From assembly GCA_047634635.1 (NCBI GenBank), contig JBLIIE010000011.1:1-56825 (forward strand): a stretch of DNA of 56,825 nt, given 5' to 3'. Positions 33,501-42,606 of this stretch are shown piece after piece. The translations under genes and the position numbers were made by a program. The number at the start of each line of letters is the position of its first letter. The first letter of the stretch is position 1. The notes beneath the pieces are model-generated. The model was given only the letters and a program-made list of their open reading frames with translations, did not search any database and was not told the DNA's origin. The DNA is from Granulosicoccus sp047634635. Lineage in GTDB: Bacteria > Pseudomonadota > Gammaproteobacteria > Granulosicoccales > Granulosicoccaceae.

Positions 33501-35693
33501 CTAGTAGTCCAAAGAGACGTTCTCTTTTATAATTTTTGGGGTTACGAAAACAAGCAGTTCTGATTTGTCATCTGTATTGACCGTGTGTTGGAACAATCTA
33601 CCAATCAGTGGAAGATTCCCGAAAAATGGGACCATGTCGACCTTGTTCAATATCGATTGCTCATAAACCCCCCCAAGCACTACTGTTTCGCCATTGTTCA
33701 CTAACACCTGAGTGCTGACTTCGCGAGTATCAATACTGGGGACTTGTAGTTGGCCCGCGCCAAAAATCTCACCCACGGTATCCTTATTGACTTTCAGGTC
33801 CATAATGATCCGATCATCTGGGGTGATTTGAGGTGTAACGGTCAAGCCTAGTACCGCTTTACGAAACGAGACTGAGGTCGCCCCACTGGAGGATGCTTCC
33901 AGATACGGTATCTCTACACCTTGTTCAATGTAGGCTTCATGCTGATTCGCGGTGATTACTCGTGGGCTTGAGATAACCTCTCCATTACCTTCAGCTTGCA
34001 TTGCAGAGAGTTCCAGTTCCAGCAGGGTGCCGAATGGAAGCTTGGCAAGCGCAATGCCGAGTGTTCCTGCTGCGTTGTTAGCCGGTAAATTAACATTGTA
34101 TCGACCGGTGCCTAAGGTTTCACCATTAATCAAATCCTGAACACCCTGGGAGCTGCCAGCAGCTACGATCCCGTCCCCCGTGGTTGAACCACCTGGGTTA
34201 GCTGAATTTCTGTTCGCGCCCCAGCGTACTCCGATATCCCTGTTGAAGTCATCAGAAGCGATAACGATTCGGGACTCAATGAGAACTTGACGGATAGGCA
34301 CATCGAGTCGATGAACCAGAGCACGAATGATTTCTAGCTGGTCGATGGTATCGTTAATTAGTAGGGTGTTGGTTCGATCGTCAACAGAGACGGTGCCGCG
34401 CTCGGTCATGATGCCACCATCTTCTGTCTTTAGAAGTTTGGCCAAGTCCTTGGCCTTTGCATAATTGGCCTGGAAGAATTCGGTGCGCAATGGTGCCAGC
34501 TCAGTTTTTTGTTTTAGAGCTTCAAGCTCCACCTTCTCGCGGTTAGCTATCTCCTCGGCTGGTGCTATCATGATGACGCTACCCGTCTGGCGTTTGCCTA
34601 ACGATTTGGACTGTAGAATAATTTCTAGAGCTTGATCCCATGGAACGTTTTTCAGGCGTAGTGTTAGCTTGCCTTTCACTGAATCACTAACAACAATGTT
34701 CAAATCCGTGAAATCTGCGAGTAATTGAAGTACAGAGCGCACTTCAATATCCTGAAAGTTTAAAGATAACTTTTCGCCTACATAACCGAATTTCGCTTTG
34801 CGGTTTTCTTCGATCTCGTCTTTAGACGTAGGTTTTAGTTCGACAGTAAACATTTTTCCGGACTGATAGGCCAGTTGTTCAAAATTCTGAGTAGCGGGAA
34901 ATATGACAACTCTGGTTCCACGTTTGTTTGATATGGCATCGATAAATTTTACGGGTGTTCCGAAGTCCATAACGTCCAGGCGTTTTTGCAACTTGTCTGA
35001 AAGCATAGTGCCTGGAAATTCAACGACCAACTTACCACCTTCCTGCCTGACATCAGTTACGACACCCGTGGAAGAGAGGTTGAATATAATTCTACCTTCA
35101 CCCATGGGGCCGCGCCGAAAGTCTAAGCCACTGATAGTGTTCATACGTTGCTGTTGAACAGAGTTGTTGGCTAACAGGGTTGTACTATTTGCTGCAGCTA
35201 GCTGAACAGGTTCCGACGTATTCTGATTGTTGGAAACACTACCTGCTGGACTCAGGTCAATCAGCAATTGATTTCCTTTGACCGTTGTTGAATAAGGTGA
35301 GAGTGCCGTGAGGTTTACGACAACACGAGTTCGACCGCCTGCTTCAACCGTCGTGATGTTTTGAAGCACTCCTGAACTGACAGTGAGAGTCCTGCTATCC
35401 ATGCCGTTTTTTGTGTCGGCAAGATCCAGAGCAATACGCGCCGGATTGTCAATAGTGAATGCTTTTGGTGTCGTCGCGGGCCCACTCATCGTCAATGCAA
35501 TTTGCTGCTTGTTGCCAGGTAGTTTGATATGTGTGATATCAAGAAGAGTGTTCTGCGCAGCTTGAATTCCAGTGCTTGCAAGCGCTACTGCTGCCAGCAA
35601 TATCAGCTTGCTAGCTCCAGAGACAGTGCGTAATCCGATATGATTTATAAAATTCATCGTTTTACGGATCTGCATGTTTAACATAATCTCCAT
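33501..35693 (-). CDS. pilQ: Type IV pilus secretin PilQ
   Basis: The outer-membrane channel through which the pilus fibre leaves the cell. A 730-residue protein with a signal peptide (about residues 22-45, ending IQAAQ), two AMIN-type peptidoglycan-binding regions (about 50-150 and 190-290; IALTMSGPATTPKAF, VVIFPATQNFEQL), the STN/secretin N0 domain (VSLNFQDIEVRSVLQLLADFT-type motif, about 310-380), an N1 domain (FQANYAKAKDLAKLL) and the secretin barrel (VLIESRIVIASDDFNRDIGVRWG, VISSPRVITANQHEA, VLGGVYEQ, PLIGRLFQHT). Family length. ATG 35693 is five bases after pilP; an ATG nine bases later is an alternative. A terminator follows. Confidence 0.96.
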   Translation of the reverse strand: MEIMLNMQIRKTMNFINHIGLRTVSGASKLILLAAVALASTGIQAAQNTLLDITHIKLPGNKQQIALTMSGPATTPKAFTIDNPARIALDLADTKNGMDSRTLTVSSGVLQNITTVEAGGRTRVVVNLTALSPYSTTVKGNQLLIDLSPAGSVSNNQNTSEPVQLAAANSTTLLANNSVQQQRMNTISGLDFRRGPMGEGRIIFNLSSTGVVTDVRQEGGKLVVEFPGTMLSDKLQKRLDVMDFGTPVKFIDAISNKRGTRVVIFPATQNFEQLAYQSGKMFTVELKPTSKDEIEENRKAKFGYVGEKLSLNFQDIEVRSVLQLLADFTDLNIVVSDSVKGKLTLRLKNVPWDQALEIILQSKSLGKRQTGSVIMIAPAEEIANREKVELEALKQKTELAPLRTEFFQANYAKAKDLAKLLKTEDGGIMTERGTVSVDDRTNTLLINDTIDQLEIIRALVHRLDVPIRQVLIESRIVIASDDFNRDIGVRWGANRNSANPGGSTTGDGIVAAGSSQGVQDLINGETLGTGRYNVNLPANNAAGTLGIALAKLPFGTLLELELSAMQAEGNGEVISSPRVITANQHEAYIEQGVEIPYLEASSSGATSVSFRKAVLGLTVTPQITPDDRIIMDLKVNKDTVGEIFGAGQLQVPSIDTREVSTQVLVNNGETVVLGGVYEQSILNKVDMVPFFGNLPLIGRLFQHTVNTDDKSELLVFVTPKIIKENVSLDY

Positions 35694-35698
35694 TTTCT

Positions 35699-36223
35699 CT
35701 AGTCCTCTGCCATGGCCAGCTGTGCTTCGCGGTTAATCCAACCACTTAAGCCATCGGGCACCAATTCCACGATATGTATTTTGGTTTCAGATACTTGAAT
35801 TATTTTGCCGTGATTTTGACCAGCAAAATTTCCTGGTTGAACCCTGTGTATCGTTCCATCAGGATCGCGGACTAACCCCCATGTTTGTTTCTTCTGCTGC
35901 AATAAACCGACCATTTTTAGTGCATCCACAGGGTAATTCTCGAGTGCTTCGCGTCGACGAGTTGCTTCAGGACGTGGTCCTGAATAACTATTTGATGCAG
36001 CCAAGCCGTCAACCACATCGGTTTGCGGTCGGAACGGATCGCGAGCATCTACTGCATCATAGGTAAACATCTGATATTCAGGAAACTCGGGAAGAGGCTC
36101 CACAGCGCCGTGATGAGATTGTTTGGTTTCATTTATAAAATGATCAAGATCTGCCATGCTGCCTCCACAGGCGCTTAGCAAAGTTGAAATACCGATAAGA
36201 GGTATGAGCTTTAAGCGATGCAT
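35699..36223 (-). CDS. pilP: Type IV pilus assembly lipoprotein PilP
   Basis: A 174-residue lipoprotein of the inner-membrane alignment complex that links PilN/PilO to the PilQ secretin. The signal ends with lipobox LLSAC (Cys19). A disordered segment with DARDPFRPQ (the PilP signature) leads to the C-terminal beta domain YPVDALKMVGLLQQKKQTWGL-like, HRVQPGNFAGQNHGKI, ETKIHIVELVPDG. It starts three bases after pilO ends. Confidence 0.94.
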   Translation of the reverse strand: MHRLKLIPLIGISTLLSACGGSMADLDHFINETKQSHHGAVEPLPEFPEYQMFTYDAVDARDPFRPQTDVVDGLAASNSYSGPRPEATRRREALENYPVDALKMVGLLQQKKQTWGLVRDPDGTIHRVQPGNFAGQNHGKIIQVSETKIHIVELVPDGLSGWINREAQLAMAED

Positions 36224-36226
36224 GGC

Positions 36227-36880
36227 TTATTTCTCCTCCTCGATATAGCGATAGGTCGTTGCGACAAGATCCATCTTTAATTTTTTCGCCCCTTTAGCAC
36301 TTGTTCTGCTTAAAGTATTTGATTGCTCTTCTGCTTTTGGCGTTACATCAGTAATATCGATATTGCTAAGTGTCACGATCCTTGGAAGTGCTGCCAAACC
36401 GCTTACAAAGGTACCGAATTGATGGTATTGGCCGGTGACGCTTATTCGAATGGGATACTCAGCGTAAAATTCACGAGATATTTCACTCTCAGGTCTGAAA
36501 TTCTGCACCTCTAAACCACTTGATACGCTGGTCTGAGATAGGTCCACCAAAAGGCTCTCTATATCAATTCTGTTGGGTAACTGGCGCAACATGACGTTGA
36601 ACGTTTTTTTCATCTCTTCCAACTGATCAACATAGGCAGAGCGATTCGCGGCCTTGGCTTGTTCAGTGTCGAACGTAATTCGTAGTTCTGATTCCTGCGA
36701 TTGCAGTAGTGTTAATTTATCGAACTGCGGAATAATCACGAAGTGGTAAATTGCCCCGATAATTGCTGCGCAGCCAAGCAGAATTAGAATACTGCGAGCT
36801 GCAATGGGGGAGGTTCCAATGCGACTGAACGAATCCCCATCGATGTTTTGGAGGTCCTCCCATGTGTCACTAAATGTCAT
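36227..36880 (-). CDS. pilO: Type IV pilus inner-membrane protein PilO
   Basis: A 217-residue bitopic inner-membrane protein that dimerises with PilN in the alignment complex. It has a cytoplasmic N terminus, one helix at about residues 28-49 (ARSILILLGCAAIIGAIYHF), a periplasmic coiled-coil (about 50-100) and a ferredoxin-like domain (NFRPESEISREFYAEYPI, TGQYHQFGTFVSGLAALPRI). All as expected for the family. Its start overlaps the end of pilN by 11 bases. Confidence 0.94.
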   Translation of the reverse strand: MTFSDTWEDLQNIDGDSFSRIGTSPIAARSILILLGCAAIIGAIYHFVIIPQFDKLTLLQSQESELRITFDTEQAKAANRSAYVDQLEEMKKTFNVMLRQLPNRIDIESLLVDLSQTSVSSGLEVQNFRPESEISREFYAEYPIRISVTGQYHQFGTFVSGLAALPRIVTLSNIDITDVTPKAEEQSNTLSRTSAKGAKKLKMDLVATTYRYIEEEK

Positions 36881-37439
36881 TGTTAGCCTCCGCTTTATTG
36901 TTTTGCTGGTTTTGTTGCAGATTTAGCTTGAATGTGGAAATCATGCTGCCTTTTTCTGAGGTGATGCTATCGAGTTCAGGCTTTGTAAAGTATTCGCTAC
37001 TGTCCATGCGTCGCATCAAAGCAGATACTCGAGCATTTGATTCTGCGAGTCCTTGTAGCTCTAGCAGATCCTCGCCTTTCTGTTTCATGGATGTCAGGTA
37101 GATTCCATCAGGCAGTCGAGTTGCGATTTCCTGGAAGGTGTGAACGATATGCGGTCGTTTTCCCTGTAATTCCTGAATGATGTCCATACGCGCAAGCAAG
37201 TCGCTTTTAGTCTCTTCTAGCTTCCTAATTGCCTTGAGCTCTTCAGCGAGCAGCGCTATTTCAGAGTTAAGGCGATCGTTGCGCTTGGTTTGGAAATTAA
37301 CCTTGTCTTCGACGTATTTGAACCCCCCCAAACCGACGCCTGCTGCGATAGCTAAACAGAAGCACAGAGCTACGTAGAAATCTTTATTCTTCTCCAATCG
37401 ACGGCTTTCGCGCCAGGGAAGAAGGTTAATACGTGTCAT
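36870..37439 (-). CDS. pilN: Type IV pilus inner-membrane protein PilN
   Basis: A 189-residue partner of PilO. The N terminus MTRINLLPWRESRR contains the INLLPWR motif that binds a groove of cytoplasmic PilM. It is followed by one membrane helix (about residues 23-43), a coiled-coil and a periplasmic domain (LPDGIYLTSMKQKGEDLLELQG-type, then SALMRRMDSSEYF). ATG 37439 is chosen because the motif begins there and the start overlaps the pilM stop by four bases (ATGA); ten more upstream codons are open but lie within pilM. Confidence 0.96.
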   Translation of the reverse strand: MTRINLLPWRESRRLEKNKDFYVALCFCLAIAAGVGLGGFKYVEDKVNFQTKRNDRLNSEIALLAEELKAIRKLEETKSDLLARMDIIQELQGKRPHIVHTFQEIATRLPDGIYLTSMKQKGEDLLELQGLAESNARVSALMRRMDSSEYFTKPELDSITSEKGSMISTFKLNLQQNQQNNKAEANNDI

Positions 37440-38503
37440 TGATCTGCTCCGCGCATTGCTAGCCCACATGCAATCAACATGGCAGGCCCGTCATCCTTTA
37501 GACGTTGTGTTGGAATATCTGATGCGACTTTCATCCCACCAAATGGATCAGCAACAACAGTAGGGGTGCCTATTCGTTGTTCAATCAACTCAGCGACACC
37601 GGGAATGCCCGTACAGCCACCCGCCAGAACAATCTGGTCAACATAGTCGTTTTTATCAGCGGAAAAGAAAAATTGGAGAAATCTGTTGGCTTGCTGCACC
37701 ACTAAGTCTCTGAAGGGTGCTAACACCTCAGGTTCGTAATTCTCCGGGAGACCTCCAACGCGTTTTACACGACCAGCATCTTCATAAGACAGGCCATAGC
37801 GACGCATGATTTCTTCGGTGAGCTGTTTTCCGCCGAAAGGTTGCTCACGGGTATAGACCAGTTGTTGATTACGCAGCACGCACAGACTCGTCATGCTTGC
37901 GCCAATGTCAAGAATTGCGACTGTACTATCAAGCCCATCGTTTGGGATCTGATGTTTGATTAGCTGGAAGGCCGCTTCGGTGGTATAAGGTTCCACATCA
38001 ACGATCTTGACATCGAGACCGGCAATCTGAGCAGCAGCAATTCTGTCGTCGACGTTCTCACTGCGTGATGCTGCGAGTAACACATCGACCATTCCTTCTT
38101 GATCTTCAGATTTGCCGATGATCTGGAAATCCAGATTGACCTCTTCGATGGAGTAGGGGATGTACTGATCCGCTTCTAGCTGAATTTGCGCGTTCATCTC
38201 GTGGTCCTTCAAATCAGCTGGCATTTGAATGATTTTAGTGATGACCATGGCACTCGGTACGGCAACCGCGCACGCTTTGGTGCGAGAGCCGGAGCGGACG
38301 TAAGCCCTTTTTATGGCTTCACCTACTGCCTCCGCGTCTTGCAGGTTCTTCTCATTGACCGCGTTTGCTGGTAAAGGCTCGACGGTATAGCTGATAACCT
38401 TGAACCCCTTCTTTATCGGTTTTAATTCCAATAATTTGACTGAGGTCGCAGTAATATCGAGGCCGATGAGCCCTGCTTTTCTGGATGATATTTTGAGTGC
38501 CAT
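37436..38503 (-). CDS. pilM: Type IV pilus assembly protein PilM
   Basis: A 355-residue cytoplasmic actin-like ATPase that anchors the PilN/PilO complex. Actin-fold motifs are GLIGLDITATSVKLLEL (phosphate 1), VAILDIGASMTSLCVL (phosphate 2) and IVLAGGCTGIPGVAELIE (adenosine). ATG 38503 gives the usual N terminus MALKISSRKAG; an open stretch up to 38584 is not family-like. It heads the operon pilM-N-O-P-Q and is divergent from mrcA, the classical gammaproteobacterial arrangement. Confidence 0.96.
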   Translation of the reverse strand: MALKISSRKAGLIGLDITATSVKLLELKPIKKGFKVISYTVEPLPANAVNEKNLQDAEAVGEAIKRAYVRSGSRTKACAVAVPSAMVITKIIQMPADLKDHEMNAQIQLEADQYIPYSIEEVNLDFQIIGKSEDQEGMVDVLLAASRSENVDDRIAAAQIAGLDVKIVDVEPYTTEAAFQLIKHQIPNDGLDSTVAILDIGASMTSLCVLRNQQLVYTREQPFGGKQLTEEIMRRYGLSYEDAGRVKRVGGLPENYEPEVLAPFRDLVVQQANRFLQFFFSADKNDYVDQIVLAGGCTGIPGVAELIEQRIGTPTVVADPFGGMKVASDIPTQRLKDDGPAMLIACGLAMRGADQ

Positions 38504-38721
38504 GTCATATTTAGCGCCCAAAGCGTGATATACCTTTAGTGTCAGTCGAAGTTTCCAATGACTAATGCGAGATCCAGTCCGCATTTCTGGGGCATATTTC
38601 TGTTACAAGAAACAGTGCAATGTTGTGCTGTCAGCTGCAAAGGCGCGTCGTGTGCGAGTTTGCTGATATGACTCCACTCTTGGACTGTGTCCACAGAGAA
38701 GTAACTCTTAAGACAGATCTT

Positions 38722-38751
38722 TTGGCCGACAAGGCAGTCAATTGATACAAT
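38722..38751 (+). promoter_or_regulatory. Putative promoter of mrcA
   Basis: TTGGCC (38722-38727, four of six matches), 18 bases, TACAAT (38746-38751, five of six matches), about 30 bases before the mrcA start. The pilM-mrcA gap (38504-38781) shows no clear sigma-70 promoter for pilM on the other strand. Confidence 0.4.
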
Positions 38752-38781
38752 TAAACAATACACAGCCAAAATGGCCCTTTG

Positions 38782-41409
38782 ATGTCTTCATCCTCTGCTT
38801 CAACGGGAAAATCCCGTAGGCGACGTTCAGTGCGTAAAAAGCGTGGCTGGTTCGCCCGAATATTTAGATGGCTCGTATTTACCGGAGTAGTGGCTGGGTT
38901 GCTAGTCGCTATTGGTGTGGGTTATTTGTATTTCACAATCTCACCGACGCTACCAAATGTTCAGCAGTTGCGTGAAGTGCAGCTTCAGATGCCTTTGCGC
39001 ATTTTTACTGCAGACGGTGATCTCATTGCTGAGTATGGTGAGAAACGCCGTGAGCCTGTAATGATCTCAGAAGTGCCTGATAGCTTGAAAAACGCCATTA
39101 TTGCAGCAGAGGATCAGCATTTTTATTCTCACCCAGGTGTTGCATGGCAGGGATTGGTTCGAGCGGCAGTGTTTCTCGTTAAAACAGGTCGGAAAGGTCC
39201 CGGTGGAAGTACGATCACCATGCAGGTTGCCCGGAACTTCTTTCTAACTAACGAGAGGACTTACGATCGAAAGATTCGAGAGATTTTTCTCTCTTTTAAG
39301 ATTGAGAGCGAGTTGGCGAAAGACGAAATTCTCGAGCTATACATCAATAAAATTTATCTGGGCACCCGTGCTTACGGTTTTGCTGCCGCATCCAGCGTCT
39401 ACTATGGTAAGAAAATATCCGAACTTGAGTTAGTTGAATCGGCAATGTTAGCCGGTTTGCCCAAGGCACCATCCCGCTACAATCCTATTGTAAATCCGGA
39501 ACGGGCATTGCTCAGACGCGACTATGTTCTGGGTCGTATGCGTGCTCTCGACATGATCAATGAGGAAAACTACACCTATGCAGTGACTCAGCCGGTGACG
39601 GCGACACGGCACTATGCGACCCCGGAAGCTGAAGCTCACTATGTGGGTGAAATGGCTCGGTCACGGGTTCAGCAGTTGTTTGGTAAAAATTGGGCTAATG
39701 CGGGTTACAAAGTCTTTACTACCATCAAGTCGGATGATCAGCGGGCTGCTAACGTAGCGCTGCGTGACGCGCTGTACGACTATGAGCGCCGGCATGGTTA
39801 CGTTGGCCCTATCGATACGATTGATACTGAATCGCTGGCAGATTCAGAGATATTAACGGCGCGGTTGAGCGCACTGAGTGACCCGGGTGATTTGCTACCT
39901 GCTGCTGTGATTGCGCTGGTGGACAACACGGCAACAGTGATAACGGAGACTGGTCAGGAGTACGTGTTGCCATTCGAAGATGTCCAGTGGGCGCGCAAAA
40001 GATTGTCGATTGATAAGCGAGGCTCAAAAGTGGAATCGGTGGAGCAGGTTTTGAACATTGGTGATGTTATCGCGCTTCAGGTTCGTGATGATGGCACGGC
40101 GAGATTTGTGCAGGAGCCCGGAATCGAAGGCGCTTTTATCGCGATGGAGCCATCGACAGGAGAGGTAACCGCGTTAGTTGGGGGATACGATTACTACCGC
40201 AGTAAATTTAATCGTGTAACTCAGGCGCGACGCCAACCTGGGTCAACCTTCAAGCCTTTTATCTACTCTGCGGCCTTGAGCGCTGGGGATACTGCAGCCA
40301 CTATCTATAATGATGCGCCAGTCGTTTTCCACGATGATGCACTCGAAGGGGAGTGGAGGCCGTCTAACTATAGTGGCCGTTTTTTCGGTCCGACAAGATT
40401 GCGGGAAGCTTTGGTCAAGTCGCGCAACCTTGTGTCTGTGCGGGTGCTTCGGGAAATAGGTGTTCCATTCGCAGTAGACTATGCTCAGCGTTTTGGGTTT
40501 AAAAAAGAGAACCTTCCGCCAGATTTGTCGCTCTCTCTAGGCAACGCGGCTGTTTCCCCTTTGGAAATGAGTTCAGCCTTTGCCATTTTCGCTAACGGTG
40601 GATACCGCGTACCCGCCCATTTCATTGAACGGGTAGAAGATCCACGCGGTAACGTCCTCTACAGAGCGCCAAAAGTAGTGTTTTGCGATGACTGTGACCC
40701 ATCACTGAGTAATCCGTTGGACTCAGAAATGGGCTCCATAAGTGGTGAGGCTGTTGCAGGCGCAGCGACATCGGACAAAGCCAGTATGGCTGTTTTATTG
40801 AATGAAGATGCAACTGCTATTGAAAGTGCAGCGGCTAGCTACGAATTGAAAAAGGTACTACTAGATGCGGTCGCTGCACCCAGGGTCATTGATGAACGCA
40901 ATGCATATATAATGACTAGCATTATGCAAGAGGTTGTTGAGCGTGGAACTGCAAGACGAGCTGGAAAGGCCTTGGGACGACAGGATCTAGCGGGTAAAAC
41001 TGGAACAACAAACAATCAGTTGGATGCTTGGTTTGTTGGTTTTAATACTGCGGTTGTAGCATCGGCATGGATTGGATCAGACGGGCTAGATTCTTTGGGG
41101 CGCGGTGAGGCGGGCGGGGTTGCGGCGCTACCCATGTGGACCAGCTTCATGCAAAACACCGTGGCAGGGTCGCCTCAGATTGAAGTTTCTGTGCCTGAAG
41201 GCATAAAAATGGTGCGCATCGATCGTAAAAGTGGAGAGCCTGCAGTTGGTGAGAACACCATCATGGAATTGTTTATGGAAGACAACATGCCCGATGAGGA
41301 AGGAATAAAAGGTATAGAGGATGCTGAAACAAGCGCGCCAAAGGGCGAAATCGTTGTGCAGACCAAAACCAAAAAGCAAAAAGCCAAAGAAGTTGACCAG
41401 CTCTTCTAG
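38782..41409 (+). CDS. mrcA: Penicillin-binding protein 1A
   Basis: A bifunctional class A PBP that polymerises and cross-links peptidoglycan. Short basic cytoplasmic tail, one membrane helix (about residues 32-55), GT51 transglycosylase (EDQHFYSHPGVAWQG with the catalytic Glu, GGSTITMQVARNFFL, ELYINKIYLG), an OB/ODD insertion (about 315-430) and the transpeptidase: nucleophile Ser in RQPGSTFKPF (STFK), the SRN motif in VKSRNLVSVR and KTGTTNNQLDAW. A further insertion (DDCDPSLSNPLDSEM...) lies between SRN and KTG. Length 875, close to other gammaproteobacterial PBP1A proteins. ATG 38782 is used; a TTG directly before it is also in frame. Divergent from pilM. Confidence 0.96.
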   Translation: MSSSSASTGKSRRRRSVRKKRGWFARIFRWLVFTGVVAGLLVAIGVGYLYFTISPTLPNVQQLREVQLQMPLRIFTADGDLIAEYGEKRREPVMISEVPDSLKNAIIAAEDQHFYSHPGVAWQGLVRAAVFLVKTGRKGPGGSTITMQVARNFFLTNERTYDRKIREIFLSFKIESELAKDEILELYINKIYLGTRAYGFAAASSVYYGKKISELELVESAMLAGLPKAPSRYNPIVNPERALLRRDYVLGRMRALDMINEENYTYAVTQPVTATRHYATPEAEAHYVGEMARSRVQQLFGKNWANAGYKVFTTIKSDDQRAANVALRDALYDYERRHGYVGPIDTIDTESLADSEILTARLSALSDPGDLLPAAVIALVDNTATVITETGQEYVLPFEDVQWARKRLSIDKRGSKVESVEQVLNIGDVIALQVRDDGTARFVQEPGIEGAFIAMEPSTGEVTALVGGYDYYRSKFNRVTQARRQPGSTFKPFIYSAALSAGDTAATIYNDAPVVFHDDALEGEWRPSNYSGRFFGPTRLREALVKSRNLVSVRVLREIGVPFAVDYAQRFGFKKENLPPDLSLSLGNAAVSPLEMSSAFAIFANGGYRVPAHFIERVEDPRGNVLYRAPKVVFCDDCDPSLSNPLDSEMGSISGEAVAGAATSDKASMAVLLNEDATAIESAAASYELKKVLLDAVAAPRVIDERNAYIMTSIMQEVVERGTARRAGKALGRQDLAGKTGTTNNQLDAWFVGFNTAVVASAWIGSDGLDSLGRGEAGGVAALPMWTSFMQNTVAGSPQIEVSVPEGIKMVRIDRKSGEPAVGENTIMELFMEDNMPDEEGIKGIEDAETSAPKGEIVVQTKTKKQKAKEVDQLF

Positions 41410-41425
41410 TGATTCGGTTTTAAAT

Positions 41426-41460
41426 TTTTTACGCGCCATACGTTAGGTGGCGCGTAAAAA
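41426..41460. other. Perfect palindrome between convergent mrcA and hemE
   Basis: TTTTTACGCGCCA (41426-41438) and TGGCGCGTAAAAA (41448-41460) form a 13-bp perfect stem with a nine-base loop between the two stop codons. The T run is in the left arm and the A run in the right arm, so on neither strand does a U tract follow the hairpin. It may still end or protect both transcripts, but it is not a standard bidirectional terminator. Confidence 0.75.
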
Positions 41461-42525
41461 TTACTCCTCTTTTGAGCTTAGCTCGCGTACCGCCTCAACC
41501 ATAACGCCTAGATGATCAGGGTTAACGAATTGGTGGATGCCATGTCCCAGATTGAAAACGTGGCCTGGGCCTTGTCCATAGCTATCCAGCACTCGCTTAA
41601 CATGATGGCGAATTGTGTCAGCGTCGCCATAGAGTACTGATGGGTCAAGATTGCCCTGTAACGCTACACGATCACCGGTGCGTTCACGTGCATCGGCAAG
41701 ATCTGTGGTCCAATCGATGCCCAAGCCATCGCAGCCTGTGTCGGCCATGATGTCCAGCCATTGGCCACCGTTTTTTGTAAATAGCACTACCGGTACTTTA
41801 CGGCCTTCTGATTCTCGCTGAAGCCCGTCAACAATTTGTTGCATATAATATAAAGAGAATTGCCGGTAATTTTCAGGCGACAGTACGCCTCCCCAGGTGT
41901 CGAATATCATGAGTGACTGCGCGCCTGCTTGCACTTGTGCATTCAGGTAGCTGATGACTGATTGAGCAGTCTTATCTAACAATTGATGTAAGGATTCAGG
42001 ATCACTAAAGAGCATTCCTTTTATTTTGGAAAAATCCTTGGTCCCGCCGCCTTCAACCATGTATGTGGCCAGAGTCCATGGACTACCTGAAAAACCGATT
42101 AGAGGAACGCGTCCATCCAGCTCTCGCCGAATTGTCGAGACAGCGTCCATAACGTACTTTAATGAATCCATTGGATCTGGAATAGGTAGTTTAGCGACAT
42201 CTGCCCGGCTGCGAACAGGATTCGAAAACTTAGGACCTTCGCCGGTTTCGAAGCTTAATCCCAGGCCCATAGCGTCAGGGATAGTTAGGATGTCAGAAAA
42301 TAGAATCGCAGCGTCTAGATTAAATCGATCCAGTGGCTGCAAAGTGACCTCACACGCCAAATCTGGCGTGCTGCACAGCGTCATGAAATCTCCAGCCTGC
42401 TTCCTGACTTTCAGGTATTCGGGCAGATAACGGCCAGCCTGGCGCATGACCCAAACAGGAGTTCGTGTTGTTTCTTCCCTGTTAAGAGCCCGAAGGTACA
42501 AATCGTTCTTTAGTGGTGAGTTCAT
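41461..42525 (-). CDS. hemE: Uroporphyrinogen decarboxylase
   Basis: Removes four carboxyl groups from uroporphyrinogen III to give coproporphyrinogen III in heme synthesis. The 354-residue protein has TPVWVMRQAGRYLPEY (family signature 1), ILFSDILTIPDAMGLGLSFE, GFSGSPWTLATYMVEGGG (signature 2 region), FDTWGGVLSP, GIDWTTDL, QGNLDPSVLYG and FNLGHGIHQFVNPDH. Complete. It follows gltD by 81 bases on the same strand. In Pseudomonas gltB-gltD-hemE run together; here gltD-hemE are kept together but gltB is elsewhere. Confidence 0.97.
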   Translation of the reverse strand: MNSPLKNDLYLRALNREETTRTPVWVMRQAGRYLPEYLKVRKQAGDFMTLCSTPDLACEVTLQPLDRFNLDAAILFSDILTIPDAMGLGLSFETGEGPKFSNPVRSRADVAKLPIPDPMDSLKYVMDAVSTIRRELDGRVPLIGFSGSPWTLATYMVEGGGTKDFSKIKGMLFSDPESLHQLLDKTAQSVISYLNAQVQAGAQSLMIFDTWGGVLSPENYRQFSLYYMQQIVDGLQRESEGRKVPVVLFTKNGGQWLDIMADTGCDGLGIDWTTDLADARERTGDRVALQGNLDPSVLYGDADTIRHHVKRVLDSYGQGPGHVFNLGHGIHQFVNPDHLGVMVEAVRELSSKEE

Positions 42526-42606
42526 TAGCGAAGGCGAGTTTGATGCTGCATGGACGGGCTGTCCTTAAGCAACGGGACAGCTGTCGGTGTAAAAATGGAG
42601 TCGAAC

